60,251 nt of DNA from RGIG1995 sp045652425 (GCA_045652425.1 JAZRUG010000038.1:1-60251); one strand, 5' to 3'; positions 1-9,021 are shown, counted from the first letter of the stretch. The notes: generated by a model not told the origin, from the letters alone. A program made the numbers and translations.

Positions 1-2
1 TA

Positions 3-128
3 GCATACTCACCTGCAAGATATGCAAAGCTTAATGCAGATAAGACTGGTTCTGCTTTGAATGAAGCAAATCTTGCAAAAGCAATCGTAGTATACGGTGC
101 AATTGCAAAGGCTTACTTTAATGTATAA
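3..128 (+). CDS. C-terminal end of a probable surface/secreted protein (partial)
   Basis: An open frame enters from the left edge and stops with TAA, giving 41 residues. The tail contains YSPARYAKLN and ends VVYGAIAKAYFNV. This resembles the C-terminal pattern seen in large secreted or dockerin-bearing proteins of gut Clostridia, where a segment starting YSV or YSP is followed by a helix ending in YGxxAxxYF. The resemblance is from memory and the rest of the gene is outside the window. A strong hairpin follows at 168-212, which fits a real gene end. Function unknown; an extracellular role is inference. Confidence 0.5.
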   Translation, partial: AYSPARYAKLNADKTGSALNEANLAKAIVVYGAIAKAYFNV

Positions 129-167
129 ATAACGTAAGTTCATATCTTTAGAAGAATAGTTTAGATT

Positions 168-212
168 AAAAACCTCCCGACAGAGAACTAAAATCTCTTT
201 CGGGAGGTTTTT
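168..212. terminator. Bidirectional intrinsic terminator
   Basis: AAAAACCTCCCGA (168-180) pairs with TCGGGAGGTTTTT (200-212), and AGAGA/TCTCT extends the stem inside the loop. T runs occur on both strands, so the hairpin can end the partial gene on the left and the flippase gene that ends at 228 on the minus strand. Confidence 0.85.
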
Positions 213-227
213 ACGTATGTGGGATAT

Positions 228-1763
228 TTACTCGTTTATTGTTTTCTTATAACTAAAAATTTGTTTTCTGTTTTCTTTACTATAAAAAAACAACATAATA
301 TATAACAGCAATGTACAAGAAATGCGTATTATAACGTTAATCTTAGAGCCCAAATATGTAATTTTAAAAAAAATAAATACATAAACTATAATCCCTATGG
401 AAACTATTGAGAAAAAAATCGGTTTAATTATAAAATTAGTTATAGATATTTGGGGTTGAGCAATTTTTACGAGTCGCATCAACGACATGGTACAATTAAA
501 AATCTCGCATACAAATATCGCTATAATATATCCTTTAACCCCAAAACGAGGCACAAGAATGTACACCAGGAATACACTCATAACCGCATCGGCAATATTT
601 ATCTTCATTGAATACAGCTGCTCATTCAGTCCTTTCAATATGCCATCAACCGCACCGTCAAGATACATCACTGTTACCAACGGTGCAAATAATCTGATGT
701 ATTCATAAGCCTCAGCTGAATTATAGAAAACCATACTCAATTCGTATGCATAACACATTATTATTCCTGCTACTCCGATAGAAAAATAGAGAGAGTACCG
801 AATAACACGCGAAATTGTTCTATTAATCCTTTCGTGCTCTTTCTTCTCGTTAAAAGAGGCTAATTCCGGAACGAGCAGACTCGAAAAAGAATAAATTACA
901 CAAGACGGAAACATAATTATCGGGAAAACCATTCCTTGTACTATTCCATACATTGACATTGACTTCGAATAGGATGCTCCATTTTTTCTTAAACCATAGG
1001 GGATAAGAATATGTTCTATTGTCACTAAACCTGATCTGATATATGCGCTTAAAGCTAGAGGTAATGAAATTTTTACAAGTTTCTTTGTTAGTTTGACAGA
1101 GGTTTGAATTGAATTTGTTTTGTTCTTCTTAAAATCCAAATAACACAAAATAATATTGTAAATCAAAGAAATTATTTCTGAAACTACAATGCCAACAGCA
1201 ACCGCAAGGCAAGCTGACTCAATATCTTTTGTTGTAAAGGGCGAGAGCAGACGAACAGTAATAAATATATGTACAAGTTGCTCAAGTATTAATGATGTAG
1301 CATTTTTATATGCTCTCCTTACAGCAGAAAAATAGCCGTTGAAAACAGATGATAACGAAATAAAAGGAAGACTTGCCGACAAAACTCTTATTGATTTTAT
1401 CGTTCTGTAGTCACCCAAAAAACTTTTTCCTATAAAATCTGCACATAAATAGAGAAGCAAAAAAGCAATAACAGAAAAAAACAAAGAATAAATAATACAT
1501 TTTTTTAGAGATTTTTTTGCATCCCCCCAATAATTATTTGCCAAAGCTTCCGAAACAAGCCTAGTGGTTCCGAGATTTATACCTGAACACGAGAATGTTA
1601 TTGCAAAACCAAATACCGATTGTACAAGACTGTATATCCCCATTCCTTCGCTGCCGAGCTTGTTAGTGATAAATGAGTTAAAAACAACTCCAATCCAGCG
1701 CAACAAAAGGGAACTGCTTGTCAAAATTATTCCGTTAAATATAAGTTTTTTTAATATTTTCAT
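228..1763 (-). CDS. SpoVB/MurJ-like lipid-linked oligosaccharide flippase (MOP superfamily)
   Basis: A 511-residue integral membrane protein with about 12-14 hydrophobic segments. The N-terminal layout matches the SpoVB/Wzx/MurJ group of the MOP superfamily: SSSLLLRWIGVVFNSFITNK, then GSEGMGIYSLVQS, then a VSEALA segment. Members flip lipid-linked cell-wall or polysaccharide precursors, and SpoVB supports spore cortex synthesis. The start is set at 1763 (MKILKKL) because GTGGGG lies seven bases upstream; an in-frame ATG at 1778 has no good ribosome site. The gene stands alone and ends at the terminator at 168-212. It could equally be a polysaccharide flippase rather than true SpoVB, since its neighbours do not decide. 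Confidence 0.75.
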   Translation of the reverse strand: MKILKKLIFNGIILTSSSLLLRWIGVVFNSFITNKLGSEGMGIYSLVQSVFGFAITFSCSGINLGTTRLVSEALANNYWGDAKKSLKKCIIYSLFFSVIAFLLLYLCADFIGKSFLGDYRTIKSIRVLSASLPFISLSSVFNGYFSAVRRAYKNATSLILEQLVHIFITVRLLSPFTTKDIESACLAVAVGIVVSEIISLIYNIILCYLDFKKNKTNSIQTSVKLTKKLVKISLPLALSAYIRSGLVTIEHILIPYGLRKNGASYSKSMSMYGIVQGMVFPIIMFPSCVIYSFSSLLVPELASFNEKKEHERINRTISRVIRYSLYFSIGVAGIIMCYAYELSMVFYNSAEAYEYIRLFAPLVTVMYLDGAVDGILKGLNEQLYSMKINIADAVMSVFLVYILVPRFGVKGYIIAIFVCEIFNCTMSLMRLVKIAQPQISITNFIIKPIFFSIVSIGIIVYVFIFFKITYLGSKINVIIRISCTLLLYIMLFFYSKENRKQIFSYKKTINE

Positions 1764-1875
1764 TGATTTCCCCACCATATTTTGCTATAATATATATATA
1801 GAATGTTTAGGTAAGAATAATTACGAAAATCTGTAAATATTATTGATAAATTTACAACATTTTGTGTGATTTCAC

Positions 1876-1904
1876 TTGACAAAGCATAATTTTTGGTATA
1901 TAAT
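1876..1904 (+). promoter_or_regulatory. Sigma-A promoter for DUF177-rpmF
   Basis: TTGACA (1876-1881), 17-base spacer, TATAAT (1899-1904): a perfect match to both boxes. It lies about 33 bases upstream of the DUF177 start codon. Confidence 0.85.
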
Positions 1905-1936
1905 TATGGGTGTTATGTTTGCAGGAGGATGTGTTT

Positions 1937-2446
1937 ATGGTTATTGATATAAACCCTATTCTCAAAGGCGAAAAAAAACAAATCGATGTTGAGTACCTTT
2001 TATCCATAGACAGCAAAGTTGATGAAATAGATTTTGCAGATAAATTTCCTGTAAAAGGGAATATAAAAGATATGGCAGGGTATATCACATTAACCCTTGA
2101 AGCCGACGTAAAATACATCACCAATTGCGCGAGATGTCTTGCTCGTATCACGGAAACTATGTTAATTATATTCGAAAAAACCGTAGTTACCGAAGATACC
2201 GAGTTACAAAATGAAGACAATGACGATTATATTGTTTCAAAAGATGGTTTTATTGATGTTGATGAGACTTTGATTGAGCAAATCCTTTTAGAACTTCCGT
2301 TGCGTCATTTGTGCAAAGAAGACTGTAAAGGTTTATGTCCAAAATGCGGATGCGATTTAAACAAAGAGGAATGCAACTGCGAACTATCCGAACCGGATCC
2401 ACGCTTCGATGTTTTAAGAAAACTTCTTGAAAATAAAAAGAATTAA
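1937..2446 (+). CDS. DUF177 (YceD-family) protein
   Basis: A 169-residue soluble protein of the YceD/DUF177 family, which almost always precedes rpmF and is linked to large-subunit rRNA maturation or accumulation. Family features visible are the mid-protein NCARCLA motif and the C-terminal cysteine cluster LCKEDCKGLCPKCGCDL, which probably binds zinc. The ATG at 1937 has AGGAGG (1923-1928) at good spacing; an upstream in-frame ATG lacks this. It shares a transcript with rpmF, 54 bases downstream, behind the promoter at 1876-1904. Confidence 0.88.
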   Translation: MVIDINPILKGEKKQIDVEYLLSIDSKVDEIDFADKFPVKGNIKDMAGYITLTLEADVKYITNCARCLARITETMLIIFEKTVVTEDTELQNEDNDDYIVSKDGFIDVDETLIEQILLELPLRHLCKEDCKGLCPKCGCDLNKEECNCELSEPDPRFDVLRKLLENKKN

Positions 2447-2500
2447 AATATATCACATATTTCATCATAGATGAACAGTCAATGAGGAGGTGCAAAATCC

Positions 2501-2683
2501 ATGGCAGTACCAAAGAGAAAAGTATCAAAAGCAAGACGCGATAAGAGACGCTCAAGCACTTGGAAGCTCGATGCTCCCGAGATGGCGAAGTGTCCCAAAT
2601 GCGGTGAGTATGTTCTTACACATAGAGTATGCCCTGCATGCGGAACCTATGATGGCAAACAGGTAATTGAAGTAAAAGACTAA
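2501..2683 (+). CDS. rpmF: 50S ribosomal protein L32
   Basis: A 60-residue protein that begins MAVPKRKVSKARRDKRRS, the L32 signature. It carries two CxxC pairs, CPKC and CPAC, so this is the zinc-binding form of L32 rather than the cysteine-free paralogue. A strong site, GAGGAGG, sits 11 bases before the ATG. It is cotranscribed with the DUF177 gene and followed by a hairpin at 2709-2758. The L32 protein sits in the large ribosomal subunit near the peptidyl-transferase region. Confidence 0.97.
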   Translation: MAVPKRKVSKARRDKRRSSTWKLDAPEMAKCPKCGEYVLTHRVCPACGTYDGKQVIEVKD

Positions 2684-2708
2684 AAAATTATCCGGCCAGA
2701 CTGCAGTT

Positions 2709-2758
2709 ATGCCGACAATGTTATCGAAAAAACTCGATTGCCTTGTCGGCATATTTTG
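2709..2758 (+). terminator. Hairpin after rpmF
   Basis: ATGCCGACAA (2709-2718) pairs with TTGTCGGCAT (2743-2752), with a further TCGA/TCGA pairing in the loop. The T tract (ATTTTGATTT) is weak, so some read-through into the ABC transporter gene 29 bases downstream is likely. Confidence 0.65.
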
Positions 2759-2786
2759 ATTTATTTACAAAAAAGGAAGTGAAACT

Positions 2787-4721
2787 ATGGGTCCCGGAGG
2801 AATGCTCCCAAAGATACTACCAAATAACGACAAACTAAAACCACCAAAACCCAAAACCTTGAAAGAGGTTCCCATATATTTAAAAAAACTTATAGCTGGT
2901 TTTTTGGGGAGACTTATTTATATTTTTGTTCTTGTTTGGGAAACAAAAAAATGGATATTTTTTTCACTCGTTCTTATAGCTATACTTCATGGCACACTTC
3001 CCATTTTTAATGCATATATCACAGCACAGTTGCTAAACAACTTAGCTAAGACGATTGTAGGAGATGCAAGTTTTGATTCTATAATATTCTGGCTCATTCT
3101 TCAATTCACTTATATGTTTGTAACCAAAATAATAGGATTCCTGGATGTTGTTGTTACAAGAATTTCGGGAGAACTTGTAACCAATCACATTAAAGTTAAG
3201 CTCTTGAATAAAGCAAAAGAGATTGATATCGGTCGGTTCGATATACCTGAATTTTACGAAAAACTCGAAAACGCCAACAGAGAAGCCTCTATTCGACCGG
3301 TGCAAATACTTAATGCAACATTTACAACCATAAGCAAGTTTATAACTATAGTTGGTTTTATAGCTATTCTTTGGTCAATAGGTCCTTGGATTCCGTTCGT
3401 TCTTGCTTTGTTAGGCATTCCAACAACTGTAGTGAATTTCATGTTTCGAAAAAAGAACGTTGAGTATATGCGATTCCGTTCTAAAGATAGACGACAGATG
3501 GAGTATTATTCGAAATTGATGACAGATAAGGATCTCGTAAAAGAAATACGTTTATTTGGCCTATCAGATACCTTTATTGAACGTTTTAAGGGTGTTTTTA
3601 ATAAATATTATACCGGTCTAAAAAAATTGATTATAAAAGAGCACTCTTGGAACATATCAATCACAGTTGTAACAACACTTATAAGTTGCTTAATGTTTTT
3701 ATATGTTGCTTATAAAGTAACGTTGGGGGATTTGCAAATTGGTGATTACTCATTGTACACGGGTGCATTAACTTCAATAACATCAGGGGTTACTGCTATG
3801 GTTACATCAACAGCTACAGTTTTTGAAGGTACGTTGTTTATTGAAAATATGATTTTATTTATGAATGATAAGAAGAGTATCGTATCAACAATATCACAGC
3901 CCAGAATACCCGAAAGACATACCCCTCATACAATAGAATTTAAAAACGTTTCTTTTAAATACCCCGGAACTGAAAAATTTGTATTAAAAGACATAAATTT
4001 GACACTTAACCCCGGCGATACAGCTGTTCTGGTAGGTTTAAACGGTGCAGGGAAAACAACCCTCATCAAACTACTCACGAGACTCTACGACCCCACAGAA
4101 GGCGTTATATTACTTGACGGCTATGACATAAAAGAATACGATACTAAAAAACTTTATGATATGTTTGGTATCATCTTCCAAGACTTCGGAAAATATGCAG
4201 TAACAGTAAAAGAGAATATAGCTTTCGGGCAAATAGACAAAGAAGTTGATGTAAACGATATAGAGCGTGCAGCAACTAAAAGTGGGGCTATTAGCTTTAT
4301 TGAAAAACTTCCAAACAAAATAAACACCCCTCTTATGAGATTTTTCGAAGAGAATGGAACAGAGCTTTCAATTGGTCAATGGCAAAAATTATCCGTCGCA
4401 CGTGCTTTCTATGCTGATTCCGATATTCTTATTCTTGATGAACCAACAGCCTCTCTTGATGCTATCGCAGAACAAGAAATTTTCAGCCAATTCGATGAAT
4501 TACGTAAAGATAAATTGACTTTATTTGTTTCACACAGACTTTCGAGTGCAACGACTGCTTCAAAAATAATAGTATTAATGAACGGCGAGATTGTTGAACA
4601 GGGAACTCATACAGAATTAATCGAATTAAAAGGACATTACTTTAAATTATTTAACACACAAGCAAAAAGATATATCACCACCGACAACGAGGAGAATAAT
4701 TCTAATGAAAATTCCATTTAA
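2787..4721 (+). CDS. ABC exporter, fused membrane and ATPase domains
   Basis: A 644-residue half-transporter: an N-terminal six-helix export domain (about residues 45-370) and a C-terminal nucleotide-binding domain. Visible ATPase motifs are the Walker A GLNGAGKT (417-424), Q-loop FQDFG, Walker B ILILDEPTASLD and the switch His in FVSHRL. The signature reads LSIGQWQK instead of the usual LSGGQ, so the second Gly is Ile. QWQK after the signature is typical of peptide and lantibiotic exporters, but no precursor peptide, peptidase domain or modification gene is present. AAAAAGGAAGTG gives the ribosome site. It overlaps the DUF1015 gene by 17 bases, so translation is coupled. Substrate unknown. 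Confidence 0.88.
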   Translation: MGPGGMLPKILPNNDKLKPPKPKTLKEVPIYLKKLIAGFLGRLIYIFVLVWETKKWIFFSLVLIAILHGTLPIFNAYITAQLLNNLAKTIVGDASFDSIIFWLILQFTYMFVTKIIGFLDVVVTRISGELVTNHIKVKLLNKAKEIDIGRFDIPEFYEKLENANREASIRPVQILNATFTTISKFITIVGFIAILWSIGPWIPFVLALLGIPTTVVNFMFRKKNVEYMRFRSKDRRQMEYYSKLMTDKDLVKEIRLFGLSDTFIERFKGVFNKYYTGLKKLIIKEHSWNISITVVTTLISCLMFLYVAYKVTLGDLQIGDYSLYTGALTSITSGVTAMVTSTATVFEGTLFIENMILFMNDKKSIVSTISQPRIPERHTPHTIEFKNVSFKYPGTEKFVLKDINLTLNPGDTAVLVGLNGAGKTTLIKLLTRLYDPTEGVILLDGYDIKEYDTKKLYDMFGIIFQDFGKYAVTVKENIAFGQIDKEVDVNDIERAATKSGAISFIEKLPNKINTPLMRFFEENGTELSIGQWQKLSVARAFYADSDILILDEPTASLDAIAEQEIFSQFDELRKDKLTLFVSHRLSSATTASKIIVLMNGEIVEQGTHTELIELKGHYFKLFNTQAKRYITTDNEENNSNENSI

Positions 4722-5922
4722 AGCTACAGACATCCTACTGCCTAAAAATAATTTCGAAAAATGGTCAGTTATTGCATGTGACCAATTCACAAGCGATTCA
4801 TCTTATTGGAAAAAAACAGAAGACACTGTCGGAGATTCCATTTCAACTTTAAAGATTATACTTCCGGAAATTTACTTGGAAGAAAAAGAAGTAGAAAAAA
4901 GAATAAACAACATAAATAAAACGATGTTTGATTATCTTGATTCGTCTGTTTTTGATGAATACAAGAATACGCTGATTTACATTGAACGCACACAACCCAA
5001 TGGCAGAATAAGACCAGGTATAATAGGAGCTGTAGATTTAGAAGAATACGATTATAGACCTAACTCAAAAAAAATCATTAGAGCCACAGAGGGAACAGTG
5101 CTCGAAAGAATTCCTCCTCGCGTAAAAATACGTAAAGACGCACTTTTGGAAACCCCACACATAATGTTGCTTATTGATGACATAAACAGAACGGTAATTG
5201 AACCATTGGCTGATCAAAAGAACGAAATGACAAAATTATACGATTTTGAGTTGATAATGGGCGGCGGGAGTATAAAAGGATATTTGATTGACGAAAAAAA
5301 CAAGAAGAATATTCTTGATAAACTTGAAAAACTGTGCGTATCGCAAAAAGAACCTTTATTATTTGCAGTAGGCGATGGTAACCACTCGCTTGCCACAGCA
5401 AAAGAGTGTTATGAATTGGAAAAGAAAATCAATCCCAACTACCTCAACATACCTTCAAGATATGCGTTGGTAGAAGTTGGGAATATACACTGTAACGCTT
5501 TGGATTTCGAACCGATATACAGGGTATTGTTTAATGTATCCCCGGATGATGTTTTAAAAGAATTTAATAATTATTTTAAAACCGAGAATCCAACAACAGA
5601 TATAATTTATACCTACGGTAGCCAAGAAGGGAAGATTTCAATAGAAATCCCTGACGACAAAATATCAGTAGGAGTCGTACAAGACTTCATTGATAATTAT
5701 ATTCAAAATCATCCAAAAGCGAAGGTTGACTATATACATGGTGTAGAAGATGTAAAAAAACTTTCATCTAATAATAATTCTATCGGTTTTATATATAATG
5801 GAATTTCAAAAGACACCTTATTTGATTTGGTAAAAAACACAGGTTCGTTACCCAGAAAAACATTTTCTATGGGGGAAGCAAAAGATAAACGTTACTATCT
5901 CGAGTGCAGAAAAATTAAATAA
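4705..5922 (+). CDS. DUF1015 family protein
   Basis: A 405-residue soluble protein that matches the DUF1015 family of Clostridia and other anaerobes (also called SerA-associated or HTH-containing in some annotations). Recognisable stretches are WSVIACDQFTSD near the N-terminus, the middle RATEGTVLERIPPRV, and AVGDGNHSLATAK, the most conserved part of the family. The biochemical function is not established. The start lies inside the upstream ABC gene with GAGGAG upstream. No serA or serC is nearby, unlike many genomes where DUF1015 sits beside serine biosynthesis genes. A strong terminator follows. Confidence 0.85.
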   Translation: MKIPFKATDILLPKNNFEKWSVIACDQFTSDSSYWKKTEDTVGDSISTLKIILPEIYLEEKEVEKRINNINKTMFDYLDSSVFDEYKNTLIYIERTQPNGRIRPGIIGAVDLEEYDYRPNSKKIIRATEGTVLERIPPRVKIRKDALLETPHIMLLIDDINRTVIEPLADQKNEMTKLYDFELIMGGGSIKGYLIDEKNKKNILDKLEKLCVSQKEPLLFAVGDGNHSLATAKECYELEKKINPNYLNIPSRYALVEVGNIHCNALDFEPIYRVLFNVSPDDVLKEFNNYFKTENPTTDIIYTYGSQEGKISIEIPDDKISVGVVQDFIDNYIQNHPKAKVDYIHGVEDVKKLSSNNNSIGFIYNGISKDTLFDLVKNTGSLPRKTFSMGEAKDKRYYLECRKIK

Positions 5923-5926
5923 AAAA

Positions 5927-5955
5927 ATAGGCTTCAAACGAAGCCTATTTTTTTT
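5927..5955. terminator. Shared terminator between DUF1015 gene and tRNA-Val
   Basis: ATAGGCTTC (5927-5935), loop AAAC, GAAGCCTAT (5940-5948), then seven T. A runs on the other side give U tracts on the minus strand as well, so the hairpin can also end the convergent tRNA transcript. Confidence 0.88.
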
Positions 5956-6031
5956 GGTGGGGACAATTGGAATCGAACCAATGACCTTATGCATGTCAAG
6001 CATACACTCTAACCAGCTGAGCTATGCCCCC
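5955..6031 (-). tRNA. tRNA-Val (anticodon GAC)
   Basis: The minus strand folds as a standard cloverleaf. The acceptor stem is GGGGGCA with TGTCCCC, the D arm is GCTC/GAGT, the anticodon stem TATGC/GCATA holds loop TTGACAT (anticodon GAC, reading GUC and GUU), and the T arm ATTGG/CCAAT has loop TTCGATT. Discriminator A is followed by a genomically encoded CCA. The gene stands alone, with its own promoter and no other tRNA nearby. Confidence 0.93.
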
Positions 6032-6047
6032 AAAAATTTATATTGTT

Positions 6048-6076
6048 ATTATATCATATAACTTTTAAAAAAACAA
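6048..6076 (-). promoter_or_regulatory. Promoter for tRNA-Val
   Basis: On the minus strand: TTGTTT, 17-base spacer, TATAAT, with the extended TG one base before the -10 box. The -10 box ends 16 bases before the mature tRNA 5' end. Confidence 0.7.
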
Positions 6077-6185
6077 TAGTTTAAGGTAAATTTCATAAAT
6101 CAACCACAGGGAATTACGACTAAAACTTTACACATAATTATACAAAATAAAAATTTTATATAATATAGGGAAGAAGACTAAAAGT

Positions 6186-6224
6186 CCTCCGCAAAACCAT
6201 AGATTATTTTATGTTTTGCGGAGG
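6186..6224 (-). terminator. Operon-end hairpin that contains the last stop codon
   Basis: CCTCCGCAAAAC (6186-6197) pairs with GTTTTGCGGAGG (6213-6224). The TAA of the degenerate ATPase gene (6204-6206) lies in the loop, so the last codons of the gene form one arm. The minus-strand tail is only ACTTTTAG, a weak U tract. Confidence 0.6.
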
Positions 6225-9002
6225 TTTATTATTAGAAAAGATTTTTTGAATTTCACCTACAGTTATCATAATAAATGCCGGAATTAGTGTGATCAAAAAT
6301 TGTAACCAATTTAATTTAGTAACTCCAAATATGCCTCCTATAGGTTTATAAAACAACGACACCATTATAAATGCTAAAATTAAAAATGTAAATATAAAAT
6401 GTGCACGGCTATATATCATACTTTGCTTAAAGATACTTTCATCTTTTATTATTTCGTTAAGTACAGCAATTTGAGAAAATATCATACCTATAAAAACTGA
6501 CGTGCATAATACAGCCTCTGAAACCTCACCTATATATACTAATAATATAGGTATCAATATAATGGTGATGCCCCACAAAACGCCTCTTAAGATTGATTGT
6601 GGAATATAATTTTGTATATTTAGAAGTTCTTCGGTTGTATCTTTTAATAATACCCCCTTATTATCTGATTTTTCGAATGTTATTATCACCATTGCAAAGA
6701 AGTCAATAACAAGCCCTAAAAACAACAGTTGTTGGGGTGTCAACAGGTTTGATTTGGAAAAAAATGTATATCCAATTATACAAAATCTTGCCACATTTGT
6801 TGTTAACAAATACTTAACAAAATTAAGTAAATTTTTATAAATTAATTTTGAAGCAACTATCGAATTAATCATAGCATTAAAACCGCCGTTTCCTCGCTTA
6901 TCAGCATCGGACACTATAACGTCTGCTATAAATTTCAAAGCTTCGCTACCTGTTTTTTTACTGTCTTTAGAGTTTTTTATAAGCATTGGCGAGTTTGTGT
7001 TTTTAGCCATAGCCATATCCAAGCCCGCTTTATCGAGTTTGCCTGATAAAGTTGTGCTTTGAAGGAAACCGACATCAGCTTCTTTAAGTAATATTATTTC
7101 ATCTAATTCTCTTGATAAAACTCCAACAACCTCACCTTCTTCGTGTAAATACGAAAGAAGTTTTCTTTTTTGAAAAATATCTATTCCTTCATAAAGCTTA
7201 TAAAGAGAAATATTAGTACGAAAAAGCTCATCTCTCATCACGTTTAATTGATTGCCGGTAACTATCTCTTCCCTGCTTTTTACTATCCCCAATGATGTGG
7301 CTAATGACTGATTGTTGTCTCCTACATCATCACAAAGCATAATAACTTTTATTCCAGCAGTCTGGCAATCAGATATGTTTTTGGCAGCCCCGGGAAGAAC
7401 TCTTTCTTTTATGGCAATAAAACCTTCGAATGTCATATCTGTTTGACATGAAATTATCCTTCTGAGTGTATTATAATGGGTGTTTTTTGAAGCAACAGCA
7501 ACGATTTTATAAGAATCGCGCCCCAGTTTTAAAGCCTCCGATACGATTTCTGCTTTGCGTTCTGCATCAAATGGATAGACTTTTCCGTTTTCTGCATAAT
7601 TTGTACAAACGGCTAAAATGGTATCTAAAGCACCGCGGCAAGCAACGGTATAGGCATCTTCATCACTAACAAGCGTTGTTTCAAATCTACTCGTTTCACT
7701 TTTTGAGACATGCTCAAGTATAGGATAGCGTTTATCTAGTTTTATATTATAAACGTTACATTTTTGAGACAAAGCGATTATCGCATCTTCTTCGGCAGAA
7801 TAAATGTTTTCGTTATTTAAATTGTTTTTTACAATATTCCCTGCACCGTAAATACCGGTAGAAATCAAAGCATAACGCAAAACTCTTTTTGAGTTTTTTG
7901 CAAAGTTCACTTCCCCATCAGTATATAGAGTATTGTTTACGAAGACTTTTTCTGCCCGAACGTCTCTTATAGAAAATGCGCCTTCTTTATTAACTAATAA
8001 ACAAGTAATATTCTTTAGTTGCTCTATTTTTGATATATTCTTTATTAGAGCGCCGGAGTTAATATGTTTATTTTGTTTAACCGCTGAAAAAAGTCCGTTC
8101 GCAACGATTATATACGATGAAATAGAATGAAATACGCCGGTTGAAGCAACTGTTAAGGACAGAGAAGTCAAAAATATATCAAAAAAAGTGGTGTCTTCTG
8201 CGCCGAAGATAAGGTTCAAAACAACTGAAGAAAGAAGAACAACAATTAAAACAAGCGCCCAAATTTTGCTGTAATTAGACATAAAGGATATTGCTCGTAT
8301 ATTTTTATACGAAACAAGCGGTTTGCTTTTTTCCATTTTACGAACAACTGTTTCTTCTCCTGTACAACAACATATAGCTTTAGCAGTTCCTTTAATAACG
8401 ATAGAAGAGGCAAAAACCATATTTTCCTGTTGAGCAGGTGGAACGTCATGGTTATATCGCAAAAACAAAGGGTCTTTTTCTGTAGGTTTTATAGCCCCTG
8501 TTATGTTGACTTCCAACACTTGTAAATTATCACACTCTACAACTCGAGCATCAGCAGGCACCATATCTCCCGCAGAAAGATAAATCACATCACCTTTTAC
8601 AAGCTGTTCACTCTTTATTAAATACATTTTTCCATTTCTCATAACCTTGGTTGTAGGAAGAGAAAGTTTACTCATATCCTCGAAAATTTTTCGAGCTTTA
8701 TTATAAGTAAAAACAGATACAATCACATAAAACGCCAACAGCACCAAAATGATCCAAGCAGAACGATTTTGTTCAAGCGTCCCCGCAATCAAAGCGACAA
8801 TTGCTAACAATACCGTAGTTGGTTCATAAGCGATCTTTTTTACGCATGCTTCAAACGAATAGTGTTTAATGGGATAAATAATATTCATCTCGTCGTTTTT
8901 TTGTCTACCGCGCAAAACACTAGGCGAAAGACCGGTATTAATATCTGTATTCAATTTTTCTTCCACTTGTGCAACAGTTTTGTCATACCATCTTTCGTTC
9001 AT
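6204..9002 (-). CDS. Catalytically degenerate P-type ATPase homologue (pseudo-pump)
   Basis: An intact 932-residue frame with the full P2A ATPase layout: two N-terminal helices, actuator domain, two helices, cytoplasmic P/N domains, and six C-terminal helices. Every catalytic motif is changed. The phosphorylation motif DKTGT reads NKEGA (Asn at about 338), the actuator TGES reads TGAI (about 168-171), the membrane PEGL reads STGV (about 287-290), TGDxxxT reads LCDDVGD, and GDGxND reads GVLSRELDE. The flanks still align, for example PADARVVEC and EADVGF. The protein cannot form the aspartyl phosphate, so it is probably not a pump; a sensing or scaffold role is inference. The start is the ATG at 9002 (AAGTGAG upstream), 19 bases after the ClpE-like gene, at the end of a long operon. 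Confidence 0.85.
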   Translation of the reverse strand: MNERWYDKTVAQVEEKLNTDINTGLSPSVLRGRQKNDEMNIIYPIKHYSFEACVKKIAYEPTTVLLAIVALIAGTLEQNRSAWIILVLLAFYVIVSVFTYNKARKIFEDMSKLSLPTTKVMRNGKMYLIKSEQLVKGDVIYLSAGDMVPADARVVECDNLQVLEVNITGAIKPTEKDPLFLRYNHDVPPAQQENMVFASSIVIKGTAKAICCCTGEETVVRKMEKSKPLVSYKNIRAISFMSNYSKIWALVLIVVLLSSVVLNLIFGAEDTTFFDIFLTSLSLTVASTGVFHSISSYIIVANGLFSAVKQNKHINSGALIKNISKIEQLKNITCLLVNKEGAFSIRDVRAEKVFVNNTLYTDGEVNFAKNSKRVLRYALISTGIYGAGNIVKNNLNNENIYSAEEDAIIALSQKCNVYNIKLDKRYPILEHVSKSETSRFETTLVSDEDAYTVACRGALDTILAVCTNYAENGKVYPFDAERKAEIVSEALKLGRDSYKIVAVASKNTHYNTLRRIISCQTDMTFEGFIAIKERVLPGAAKNISDCQTAGIKVIMLCDDVGDNNQSLATSLGIVKSREEIVTGNQLNVMRDELFRTNISLYKLYEGIDIFQKRKLLSYLHEEGEVVGVLSRELDEIILLKEADVGFLQSTTLSGKLDKAGLDMAMAKNTNSPMLIKNSKDSKKTGSEALKFIADVIVSDADKRGNGGFNAMINSIVASKLIYKNLLNFVKYLLTTNVARFCIIGYTFFSKSNLLTPQQLLFLGLVIDFFAMVIITFEKSDNKGVLLKDTTEELLNIQNYIPQSILRGVLWGITIILIPILLVYIGEVSEAVLCTSVFIGMIFSQIAVLNEIIKDESIFKQSMIYSRAHFIFTFLILAFIMVSLFYKPIGGIFGVTKLNWLQFLITLIPAFIMITVGEIQKIFSNNKPPQNIK

Positions 9003-9021
9003 ACACAATACTCACTTCACT

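Noticed and set aside
6127..6164. Plus-strand promoter-like TTTACA and TATAAT facing the pseudo-ATPase 3' end
   Set aside because: The spacer is 26 bases, far outside the sigma-A range, and no downstream plus-strand product is evident.
6204..9002. Calling the degenerate ATPase a pseudogene
   Set aside because: The frame is uninterrupted over 932 codons, has a ribosome site and keeps the fold-defining segments; substitutions sit specifically in catalytic motifs, so a pseudoenzyme fits better.
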